A DNA stretch of 64,000 nucleotides, taken from Trichomonas vaginalis G3. Taxonomy: Eukaryota > Parabasalia > Trichomonadida > Trichomonadidae. The translations under genes and the position numbers were made by a program. The stretch is from assembly GCF_026262505.1 (NCBI RefSeq), contig NC_067207.1, forward strand, positions 15,902,082 to 15,966,081, written 5' to 3'. Positions 28,201 to 35,655 of this stretch are shown here, piece after piece. The notes under the pieces are model-generated. The model did no database searches. It was given only the letters and a program-made list of their open reading frames with translations, and was not told where the DNA came from. The first letter of the stretch is position 1, and each line of letters opens with the position of its first letter.

Positions 28201-29235
28201 ATTCAATCTTATAACACATTGCATGGTGTGTTCGATTTAATGCGTGAGATCGTATCAGATGAAGGTTTCGTTTATGAAGATGAATTTCCAACTTTAGATT
28301 TCAAGAAGATTCCACCTTTCATATGGTCAGACATCATAATTGTTATGCAGAAGCTTAAATTAACTATCCCAGATGTCACAGACTTCACAGATAATGAGTT
28401 TACATTTGATGAGTCTTCATTAGCATCATTATCATCGTCATCATCAACATATTCACAGAGGATGATGACTGCTATCAGTCTTAGAAACTCTTATTATCCA
28501 AAGGACTTCCCAGAAAATGTAATTAAAGTCGTATTAGGAAAATCCGCACTTCAATCCGTCCAAAACACATGCTTATCATTTGCAGTACAAAGAATACAGA
28601 ACAACCACAATATTAACTCAGACCCTCTCATAGAAATGATCAAGAATGAAGACAGACCAATGATTTTGGCCGATCTAATTTCACTTTTATCGTCTTCTGA
28701 AAAAATACCAAAGTCAGTCATTGGTCTTAATGAAAAATTTGAACAGTTATCATTTATATTATCAGAAGCTATGACTCCTGTTCATATTTCCATCGCAAAA
28801 TTGCTTCCAAAGATTATTAATTTGGATACAAGGTTTGCATTAAGTGCATTACGTCTAGCGATCGATGAAATACCAGCAGTAAGAGTTCCTGCATCTTCTG
28901 CTCTTTCAGATTTCGTTGGCTCTGAAAATAAAATTTCAGAAATTTCTTCTTTCAGATTAGCAGCAAAAAAAATTTCTGAAATGGACAGTTCAGTTGTTGC
29001 TAGAGGTTGCCTCAAATGGGCATCTCTTGTTGATGAAAAGAGCAGAACTGACACTCATGGAGAACAATTAACAGTTTTAGTCGACGAATTCTTCTTTGGA
29101 AGAGAATTATGCAAAGCTCTTCAAGTACAAATACCATTCTCTGATAGACAAGCTGTTCCTCTCGTAGAAATGAGAGATAAATACAAATCTGCAATAATTT
29201 CTGAAGTAGAGAAGAAATATATAAATAAAGATTAG
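25243..29235 (+). CDS. THADA: THADA/Trm732-like HEAT-repeat protein
   Basis: A 1330-residue all-helical protein made of HEAT-type repeats. The identifying part is residues about 760 to 870, which matches the DUF2428 core of THADA and yeast Trm732: MKNMRRSAALPLIAL corresponds to the family's arginine-rich RRSAGLPF motif. The stretch ATNALNVCRAVLTDK, then VPYVMEAILDVLRR, then AAGNLCLSAVIRKL, follows the family's order of conserved helices. Trm732 and THADA partner the methyltransferase Trm7/FTSJ1 for 2'-O-methylation of position 32 in the tRNA anticodon loop. The catalytic subunit is not in this window. The start codon at 25243 is the first ATG of the frame. The length is shorter than the human protein but close to yeast. 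Confidence 0.75.
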   Translation: MNKLRDLLSDSSSLTTKVLAQFDASLLEAVKEDKDAALELFSDYLFSENAKNTTQIFLAHAKKTFDKENALDQFVALTQAKIEKSFWNTQNPNYSSAINLINMFGSELLFNQNEIKFVDHFTANITKIPADSESNAFKIVEFFFSYAKTPIEIEGKSDEICEKSSTHSYLIAKILENIKNIDSFDAVFALLRCSASLFKDIFNDEIIESLFTEKDSKLKQFLTAHLPHHMIVLLISIISRSNTEAIDYCYNESKKLILKSHEIIERVFGFTALSQIVKFVASKDDFLDLLVDCMFRDIDSNNHLITSTIKTILNSIFKTMKDDLPRICAHMMHRIDHLDWNAKLKTWLLPQLLPYLDTKDFDPTQLIIIAQNLSDATFVTKCIRSYAHSEESCENILHATINYVKSIPIEKDLPSLRPLFDPMFDVNPKFVKKAFDEFKEIKETHTRVWLMFEASRAIVKSKWVLNQTEIFENIKFGLQSLNWDIRATAFDIFMLAGMPQNQEEANLVVDNFENMLYMDSPKHCSMITSTMSCAMEGYSAGKNRFKVDEIIKPFLAKILDILDTHMIPSFITSHKQFCLDLNSLIIAKFPDLETDSHLLSLGSLLLDNSLTKSVTEVIRKRMTQSESTEKYFKEIKNERVQKNLFAQTDVAENENLKVREGLPASEQEFKEYLAKIPKEEMWEKQVQMLSDINESIRVLKHVISVETIKESADQIFELLVNTRKLGVACQGQEGLQYIVECLPPKELTEICDKWTDQIISILGGFDMKNMRRSAALPLIALTIIRVQTSDVMKMNGSKYQKLIEALISSIKTTENCTEATNALNVCRAVLTDKATSIHGDSIVPYVMEAILDVLRRLGGWEVVAAGNLCLSAVIRKLTKIGTLQNGKYLTLEQFFAKMSKVRDSMISSLQANKHSVYVALTILTQFEASETDEELQKLSLKHIGDRDCRLRRAAARACYMCTSRNDRLILFKELINSLYNRESIVSIQSYNTLHGVFDLMREIVSDEGFVYEDEFPTLDFKKIPPFIWSDIIIVMQKLKLTIPDVTDFTDNEFTFDESSLASLSSSSSTYSQRMMTAISLRNSYYPKDFPENVIKVVLGKSALQSVQNTCLSFAVQRIQNNHNINSDPLIEMIKNEDRPMILADLISLLSSSEKIPKSVIGLNEKFEQLSFILSEAMTPVHISIAKLLPKIINLDTRFALSALRLAIDEIPAVRVPASSALSDFVGSENKISEISSFRLAAKKISEMDSSVVARGCLKWASLVDEKSRTDTHGEQLTVLVDEFFFGRELCKALQVQIPFSDRQAVPLVEMRDKYKSAIISEVEKKYINKD

Positions 29236-29359
29236 AATGATTTATTGTTTTTATGATATATAATTTTTTCATTACAAATATTATCAAAATATCGAAATTT
29301 CATGAATGAAATTTTTATTTTTACTAATATCTATTAGAATTGTATTGCAAATGTTTATA

Positions 29360-29400
29360 TTTTGGTCGCATGAGCTCAAAATACCTGTCTATGATTTCAG
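29360..29400 (+). pseudogene. Short fragment of a C2-like gene
   Basis: The plus strand here reads FWS-HELKIPVYDF, nearly identical in DNA to the stretch of the minus-strand C2-like gene coding GELKIPVCDF (GAGCTCAAAATACCTGTCT is shared exactly). Only about 40 bases are recognisable, with an internal deletion between the TTTTGGTC part and the GAGCTC part. It lies about 400 bases from the 3' end of that gene, in the opposite orientation. It looks like a decayed extra copy or a conversion scar. Confidence 0.65.
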
Positions 29401-29770
29401 ATGTCATTACAAATGTTTACATAGAATCAAATGCATTCAGATTCTTTTAATATCCCCAATTCACCACCCACACCATAAAAGATTTTTTTTCCATAAGAGA
29501 AGAAATAATTGATTGAAATTAGCTAATGTCAATGAAATTCTGTCTAAGCTTTAATAGCAAGACAAATATCACGCCATAAAAGACAGGTTTATTGAGGAGA
29601 TAAAAATTTATGAGAGTATAGTAAACGCCTTCCTATTGGAGATTCTTCTAAAACTTAAAGGTCAATTAATGCTTATGAATATGTGAATTATAATACATTC
29701 TAAAATACATGAATTTTCAAAGAGTTAAGATTTAGTAATCAAATATGAACAATTAAATATAATAACATTC
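29401..29770. other. Convergent intergenic region
   Basis: AT-rich sequence with no further match to the C2-like genes that I can find. It contains a T8 run near 29487. Confidence 0.45.
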
Positions 29771-30172
29771 TTAGAAACTTTCATTTCTTAAACCTTGGAT
29801 GGTCATCTTTGGTCCATGATTATCAAACTGAATCTCACGGGTATCAAAAGAGTATGAGTCGAAATCACAGACAGGTATTTTGAGCTCGCCAATTTTTTCA
29901 TCCTGAGACCAAAATGATTTTCTGTTATATAATGAGAGAATTATTGATGAGCGTTCAACATCTCCGTATGTGAACTTATAGTTCTTGGATTGAACTCGAG
30001 TTCCTGGCTTGAACTCAATCACATGGTTCTTGCAATGCTTTGGAGAACCAATGTACAAAAACATTAAGCCATGAAGTTTGCTGAACCTGTCTTCTTGGAC
30101 ATTGATGCTGAAGTCGAGTGTGTTCTTATTAGCATCGTTCAATGGCATGTACTCGCTTTGTTTGCTGATCAT
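29771..30172 (-). CDS. Small C2-like domain protein, paralogue 1 (133 aa)
   Basis: A 133-residue protein made of a single beta-sandwich-like unit. The central stretch SSIILSLYNRKSFWSQDEKI followed by GELKIPVCDFD resembles the strand, acidic loop and strand of C2 domains (lipid and calcium binding), though the usual five aspartates are not all present. It is the most diverged of three paralogues; the others are at 33229 and 34856. All three share the initiator and an upstream block. A membrane- or scaffold-binding role is inference. Confidence 0.7.
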   Translation of the reverse strand: MISKQSEYMPLNDANKNTLDFSINVQEDRFSKLHGLMFLYIGSPKHCKNHVIEFKPGTRVQSKNYKFTYGDVERSSIILSLYNRKSFWSQDEKIGELKIPVCDFDSYSFDTREIQFDNHGPKMTIQGLRNESF

Positions 30173-30180
30173 TTCTTTTC

Positions 30181-30189
30181 GAAAAATGA
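30181..30189 (-). promoter_or_regulatory. Initiator (Inr) of C2-like paralogue 1
   Basis: On the minus strand TTCATTTTTCGAAAAGAAAT leads into the ATG. The same TTCATTTTTC plus a purine-rich spacer precedes the other two paralogues. Confidence 0.7.
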
Positions 30190-30402
30190 AGTAAAGACAG
30201 AAATTTTTATTTTCATTGTCATAATCGTTGAATATTTCAAATTATGAGGTTATTAAAATTTCAATATTAATGATAAGTGATCCATCCATAATTAATATTT
30301 AATTCCAGTAAGAGCAAAATCAATTTTGAAAGAAAAAAATTTTGACTGTCATCGATGCGATTTATATGATGTATGCCCATAATATATACCATTAATACAT
30401 TA

Positions 30403-30493
30403 AAGTTGAGAAATCCAACGATTGGCCAAACAAAAATATTATCACAAATTTGTTTGATGGCAATTCAAAAAATTGAATGGAATATCTCAACGT
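30403..30493 (-). promoter_or_regulatory. Conserved upstream block of the C2-like genes, copy 1
   Basis: Read on the minus strand the block runs ACGTTGAGAT, then GCCATCAAACAAATTTG, then GTTTGGCCAATCGTTGG. The same elements in the same order occur at 32902 and, less exactly, at 34511. Each time the block lies about 230 to 350 bases before the ATG. The rest of the upstream DNA does not align, so the block is probably regulatory. Confidence 0.65.
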
Positions 30494-30534
30494 AATTTTT
30501 TTGGAATTTATAAAAACATATTAAGGGTGCACAC

Positions 30535-31561
30535 GAGAGGATCATGTAAACTTCAGAATTTAGAACCTTATTTTTAGGCATTATCTTGGCTACCTATTTA
30601 GGCTCGAAAAGCAAAAAATATCAAAAAATACAACTTGAGTCCATTATGACCCTTTCATGGAGGTAGTTTTTATCCGCTAGTATTTTCCCTTTGAATCTCT
30701 TTACAATTCGAAATCAAATTCAAACCTCAGTAGAAGAAAGGAAGAATCGACTTACTACGGTTGTAATACGAATAAATACATATATTTAATTATTTTTATT
30801 TACATAATAATTGTTTGAAGCTCATATTCCAACAAATTTTTAAATAAAAACATTAAAATGTTGAAAATGTTCATATATTTTAATAGGGTTTTGGCACTTT
30901 ATTGAGGAATTACTACATACATAGTCGAACTGAACTTGATATTTTGAAATTTAAATTATTTATCAAAATTAAAATTTAACTTGAAATTTATAATTATTTA
31001 GTCATATTTTGCATAATTCTAAGTAGATTTTGTAAAAAATCAAGAAAGAAAAATTTTAACGTGCTTTATTTTTTCTTTTTTATAATAATACATATTATTA
31101 TATAATTAACATATTCATAATGTTTCACCCTTTCAAAAATATAATCCTCCTCTCAAATAAACGTACATACGGGTGGCCTCTTTTTTCAAAAAATTAAAAT
31201 TTGAAATTTTGGGCTCAAATATTAGAGATTTTTTCAACCTTCAACGATATATGTTGTCTATATCAGACCTCCTTTCTTTTTGATACTTAACATTGTTCCT
31301 AAATCTTAGCCGTTAAGGCTGTTCTGAAAATATTTTTTTTCGAAAAAATTCGAAAAAAATTCTTCAAATTCAAAAATCCCTTAATTCCTGAGGATTTTGG
31401 AAAAAAGTTTTTACATGAACATGTGTATATTATATGAAGTATATTGATAAGGTAAAAATCAAATTTTATTGCATATTCATCGAGAAAATAAACTAACGAA
31501 TCCTTCAAAATTGAGAGGGTAATCCTCCTCCTCTCAAATAAACGTACATACGGGTGCACCC
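30535..31561. mobile_element. TTAA-flanked non-autonomous element, about 1.03 kb
   Basis: The left end reads TTAA then GGGTGCACACGAGAGG, and the right end, at 31550 to 31565, reads CGGGTGCACCC then TTAA. The inverted termini share GGGTGCAC and a following CG after one varied base, and both ends abut TTAA. TTAA target duplications are known for piggyBac and Kolobok. GGG-starting ends suit Kolobok, which has been reported from Trichomonas. No transposase is encoded inside. A copy of the right end (about 30 bases, CTCTCAAATAAACGTACATA and CGGGTG) also lies internally at 31147 to 31176. Confidence 0.6.
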
Positions 31562-31876
31562 TTAAGGAAATATTAATATTTAGAGATGAGAATCAAGTAA
31601 ATTTCATAATTATGATGAAAAACGTATAAAAAAAAGAAATAATTGCTTTAATTTTTAACAAGATAATAACTTTTGAGTAGGTGACAAAAGTGCATACTCT
31701 TAAACAACCGTCGGATTTCCGGGTGAAATCGTGACACACTTTCGTCTTTCGTAGGCAGTGGTGGTTGTTACAAAAGGTAACTTCGAATGTAGCGTGAAAT
31801 CTGCAAAAAAAATTCTGAAATTTGAATGGAGAACACAAAAATTGAATAGTTTACGTCAATAAAAAAGAGAAAAATG

Positions 31877-31945
31877 AAGCCAATGTGTCTCGAACCTAGG
31901 ACTTAGAGCAGCAATCCCACTGTTTATCCCATTACACTACATGCC
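31877..31945 (-). tRNA. tRNA-like sequence, probably a tRNA pseudogene or tRNA-derived repeat
   Basis: Read on the minus strand it begins GGCATG and contains TAGTGTAATGG, which fits the internal A box TRGYNNARNNG. It also has GGTTCGAGAC, which fits the B box, 41 bases later. The middle TTGCTGC has the form of an anticodon loop, which would give anticodon GCT. A run TTTTTCTCTTTTTT follows, as at polymerase III genes. Against a working tRNA: the T stem does not pair well, the acceptor stem needs a bulge, and the variable loop is too short for serine. A decayed tRNA or the head of a SINE is more likely. Confidence 0.35.
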
Positions 31946-32901
31946 TCTCTCACCTCTGTGAATGAGGTCAACTATATGATAACTTTTTCCCCATTATATT
32001 CTTGTGGAAAAGTGACAAATAGCAACTTTGACCCTCTCTCAATAACTTTTTTTGCATATTTTCTTTTTCTATCATGATACAATTGTTTTTGCAAATATAA
32101 ATGTGAATTAATAACAAAAAGAAGAAATTGTTCAATAATGCGTAAATATTGGCATAATTAAATGTATGTCAAAACTACCCCATGATGAATAGCTTATAAC
32201 CCAATGATCTTTCATTATTAATGACATACTTTTCCTGATGGAAAAATCTCATTCATGAGCAAAAAGCAAAATAAATGTGAGAAACTCATAGGATATATCT
32301 GTTCTTTAATGAGGCTGAAATCTAGTTTCAAAAATACGAAATGAACAACTGAACAACATTTTTGAGAAGGAAAATTTTTATACTTTTGAATGGATACCGA
32401 AGAATTTGAGAAGTACTCAATTTCAAATTGTATTCAATTCGAATAATCGAAGTAGAAACACAAATTTCATAGATTTATCATTTAGATGCTGATATGATAT
32501 CAATAAATTACATTTTTATTGCTTTATAAAGCTTTTTAAATTTAATTTTAAATTTAAAATAGAATAACGGACTTAAAATGATGAATTTACTTCACATACA
32601 TATTATTTTTCATATTACTGTGTTAACGTATATTCAATTCTGCAAATATTCATTAGTTTTTGATGTTTTTCTTCAATTTTATGCTCATTTCTAATGATTT
32701 GCAAAAATATATGTTTTCAATATAACTGTCATGAAGTAAATATAGATATAATATTAACAGATTATATTTCATCTTTAAAATTTAAGAATTAAATTTTTTT
32801 GTAAAAATGTTAATTCAAGCAGGGAACTTTGTCCAAAATGAATATCACACTAATTTGATCTAAAGTTCATATATATTTTGGGATTGTCAAATTTTTTTTC
32901 A

Positions 32902-32980
32902 ACGTTGAGCGGGAAAAGTCTCAAAATTTGAATGACCATCAAACAAATTTGAAAGAATAATTATCGTTTGGCCAATCGTC
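32902..32980 (+). promoter_or_regulatory. Conserved upstream block of the C2-like genes, copy 2
   Basis: Runs ACGTTGAGCGGGAAAAGTCT, then ACCATCAAACAAATTTG, then CGTTTGGCCAATCGTC. It ends about 250 bases before the ATG at 33229. It shares the CATCAAACAAATTTG and TTTGGCCAATCGT parts with copy 1, and the GTTGAGCGG and GTCTCAA parts with copy 3. Confidence 0.65.
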
Positions 32981-33211
32981 TATTTTCGGAATTTTATTGG
33001 ATAAATTAATTGAATATCAGATGTAATTTCTAAAAATCATATCGAGTCCTTGTGGTAATTTTTTGATTGAAAAATCAATTAAAAACAGTTTTGAATTTGT
33101 TGAATTAGTATTAAATATAACATACTATACAAAATATGATATTCCTTAAATTTTTAAGCTGATTCAGAATAAAAATTGAAACGGTACAAAAAAGTGTATT
33201 GTCTGAACAAT

Positions 33212-33220
33212 TCATTTTTC
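33212..33220 (+). promoter_or_regulatory. Initiator (Inr) of C2-like paralogue 2
   Basis: TCATTTTTC followed by AAAGAGAA and the ATG at 33229. It supports 33229 over the in-frame upstream codons, none of which is ATG. Confidence 0.7.
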
Positions 33221-33228
33221 AAAGAGAA

Positions 33229-33630
33229 ATGATCAAGAATCAAGGTGAATATATGCCATTGATCGATTCTAATATCAATACATTCGATCTGAGTGTTAAT
33301 ATTCATGAAGATCGATTCAGTCATATGAAAGGAATGATGATTCTTTACATCGGATCACAGAAAAACATGAGAAGTCATGCAATCGAATTCAAAGCCGGAT
33401 CCAAAATTCCTTCGAAAAACTACAAATTCAAGTATGTTGATGCCGAGAGATCCTCCATTGTTCTTTCATTATACAACAGAAAATCATTTTGGTCAGAAGA
33501 TGAACAAATTGGACAATTAAATATTCCTCTTTGTGATTTCAATGTTTATAACACAGATACAAGAGAAATTCAATTCCAAAACAATGGCCCAAAGATGACA
33601 ATTCAGGCATCAAGAAAAGAAATGTTTTAA
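33229..33630 (+). CDS. Small C2-like domain protein, paralogue 2 (133 aa)
   Basis: Same length and layout as paralogue 1: MIKNQGEYMPLIDSN at the start, SSIVLSLYNRKSFWSEDEQI in the middle, NIPLCDF near residue 105 and the closing GPKMTIQASRKEMF. The first 98 codons are almost identical in DNA to paralogue 3 at 34856, with about four differences. The segment after GQL differs sharply and instead resembles paralogue 1 (IPxCDF, TREIQF). That pattern suggests gene conversion between copies. Its function is unknown; a C2-like binding domain is inferred. Confidence 0.75.
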   Translation: MIKNQGEYMPLIDSNINTFDLSVNIHEDRFSHMKGMMILYIGSQKNMRSHAIEFKAGSKIPSKNYKFKYVDAERSSIVLSLYNRKSFWSEDEQIGQLNIPLCDFNVYNTDTREIQFQNNGPKMTIQASRKEMF

Positions 33631-34510
33631 TATACAAAAATGTTATTTTGCCTTAATTATACATTTATTGAATAAAGTTTCTATTATTTATAAAAGTTAT
33701 ACTTTATTATTTAAAGAATTTTACTACATGAAAAGCATATCCTTCTAGCGAATCTAGTTAATTGGGTTTCCCTATAAGATAAAAGTTCATTGAATATTCG
33801 AAATAATCCTCTTTCTCATTACACAACCAAGGAGAGATAAATGAGAAATCTCTCTACTATTTATTATTTTTAAATTAGGAAAATATATTGCTTTCCGAGG
33901 CTTTCTAATAGAAATTATTCTTTAAAGCCTCATTTGCAGAATGTATTTTGCTTAGCATTTATATTCTTGATACAATAATGGTATATTGTTCAGTTTTAGA
34001 TGTTTAATTTCCATTTAAATTGATCTCCATGTTTTGAAAAAAATGCACTTTCAAAATGTTCGATATAAATTCAAATTTAAATCAATTTCCTTCTCAATTT
34101 TATGGGCGGAAAGATATTGCTTGCTATTGAAGAACATAGTTATACAAATTATTGGACATAAATGCAAACTAAAATGCGTTTTTAATTGTATTTTACCAAA
34201 TTATAATTTGATTGTTTTTTATATTGTTAAAATGTTATTGAAGGAGAATGATTAGCTTATATTAAACTAATACATGTTCATATTATATAATTTATTTCAT
34301 ATTAGAGAAAATTTGTTGATTGAGATCAATTTTTTTCGGATTTTCATATTTATTATATTATTTATAATTGAATATATTATTATTCAATTAATAACAATAG
34401 AACATACAATGATAATTAATTGATTTCAAATATTTGCTCTTCTTCTCATTGATACATACACAAAATAATTGCCAATATTATTTAATAATGTATATATCAA
34501 CTTACAAATC
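33631..34510. other. Gene-free stretch between two C2-like genes
   Basis: AT-rich DNA including an alternating ATTATTAT region near 34340 to 34400. A short frame around 34034 has no coding character. No repeat linking the flanking genes is seen apart from the block that follows. Confidence 0.45.
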
Positions 34511-34594
34511 AGCGTTGAGCGGAATGTCTCAATTTTTTTGACACAATCTAAAGTAATTTTGAGAGATCGTTTACTTGTTTGTTTGGCCGCAATC
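34511..34594 (+). promoter_or_regulatory. Conserved upstream block of the C2-like genes, copy 3
   Basis: Runs GCGTTGAGCGGAATGTCTCA at the start and GTTTGTTTGGCCGCAATC at the end, with a diverged middle. It ends about 260 bases before the ATG at 34856, the same spacing as copy 2. Confidence 0.6.
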
Positions 34595-34838
34595 AACTTT
34601 TCTTTGCTGCTATTATATGAACTATCTTACGTCATCTAACCAATATATTATTCATAATTATAGAGGGAAACTTTGTAATTCTGAATTTCAGAATTTAACC
34701 TCGTTTTTTTTTGAATTATTTTTAAAAACTCTATTATAAAAACGACTCAATCAATAAATTTAGTTCAATAAGGATTTTATGATAATTCAAATTTGAGAAG
34801 AACAACAAAAAAGTATTCAATCTTTTTTATTTGTAATA

Positions 34839-34847
34839 TCATTTTTC
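34839..34847 (+). promoter_or_regulatory. Initiator (Inr) of C2-like paralogue 3
   Basis: TCATTTTTC followed by AAAGAGAC and the ATG at 34856, almost the same as in paralogue 2. Confidence 0.7.
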
Positions 34848-34855
34848 AAAGAGAC

Positions 34856-35257
34856 ATGATCAAGAATCAAGGTGAATATATGCCATTGATCGATTCTAAT
34901 ATCAATACATTCGATCTGAGTGTTAATATTCATGAAGATCGATTCAGTCATATGAAAGGAATGATGATTCTTTACATCGGATCACAGAAGAATATGAGAA
35001 GTCATGCAATCGAATTCAAAGCCGGATCCAAAGTTCCTTCGAAAAACTACAAATTCAAGTATGTTGATGCCGAGAGATCCTCCATTGTTCTTTCATTATA
35101 CAACAGAAAATCATTTTGGTCAGAAGATGAACAAATTGGACAGTTAAGTATTGCCGTTGCCGATTTTGATCCATCTTCGCCAGAAACTAAAGAAATCAAG
35201 TTCGAAAACAATGGCCCTAAAATGACAATTCAAGCATCAAGAAATGAAAATTTCTAA
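34856..35257 (+). CDS. Small C2-like domain protein, paralogue 3 (133 aa)
   Basis: A near twin of paralogue 2 up to codon 98, from the initiator onward. The C-terminal third then differs (SIAVADFDPSSPETKEIKFE) before the shared end GPKMTIQASR. The start at 34856 is chosen because the initiator lies directly before it; the open frame upstream has no ATG and is not conserved. All three paralogues end in phenylalanine. The acidic DFDPSSPE loop makes this copy look closest to a calcium-binding C2 loop, which is inference. Confidence 0.75.
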   Translation: MIKNQGEYMPLIDSNINTFDLSVNIHEDRFSHMKGMMILYIGSQKNMRSHAIEFKAGSKVPSKNYKFKYVDAERSSIVLSLYNRKSFWSEDEQIGQLSIAVADFDPSSPETKEIKFENNGPKMTIQASRNENF

Positions 35258-35655
35258 CTCAAAAAATTATTATCTATTAATCATAAAACTCTATTGACTA
35301 AATGTAATACTTTTTAAAATTCATATGAAAAATAAAAATGATGAAGGGGGATATTAACAAATATTGTTCTATGCAAAGGCTCTATCATTGCATGGCAATA
35401 CATATGCATTTATAAAAATGGCATAAATGTTTTGATTGATTATAGATCAAATAAGTCAGTGGATACAAAAGATGATTCATTTTATTCTACCGGAAAGTTA
35501 TATCATTGGAGATTTATTGTTTTGAAGCATTACCATTTCCAATCAAAGAATAGTAATTGCGTAGATTGCAATAGTAACTATAGTTAAAATACAAAATTAA
35601 ATTAAGATATATAGAATAAACTTTACATAAATTGTTGCTTTGGAAATATAAAAAA
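35258..35655. other. Convergent intergenic region
   Basis: AT-rich DNA between paralogue 3 and the 3' end of the SPEF2-like gene. No feature is recognised. Confidence 0.45.

Larger units (their letters stand above)
31562..33228. other. Gene-poor region with tRNA-like sequence and C2 upstream block
   Basis: No convincing protein gene. It contains a patch with higher GC at about 31700 to 31800 (CAACCGTCGGATTTCCGGGT and following) of unknown meaning, the tRNA-like sequence at 31877 to 31945, and the conserved upstream block at 32902 to 32980. The rest is AT-rich. Confidence 0.5.

Noticed and set aside
29306-29512. An open frame of 68 codons on the plus strand
   Set aside because: Only the part coding HELKIPVYDF resembles anything, namely a fragment of the C2-like gene. 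The rest is not protein-like.
31299-31559. A frame of 86 codons inside the TTAA element as a possible transposase
   Set aside because: It is low in complexity, without catalytic motifs, and overlaps the repeated terminus.
31593-31838. A cysteine-rich frame of 81 codons on the minus strand
   Set aside because: It is enticing because of its Cys content, but it has no initiator, no domain and lies in repeat-rich DNA.
34034-34255. A frame of 73 codons between two C2-like genes
   Set aside because: Composition follows the AT-rich background, with no family and no initiator.
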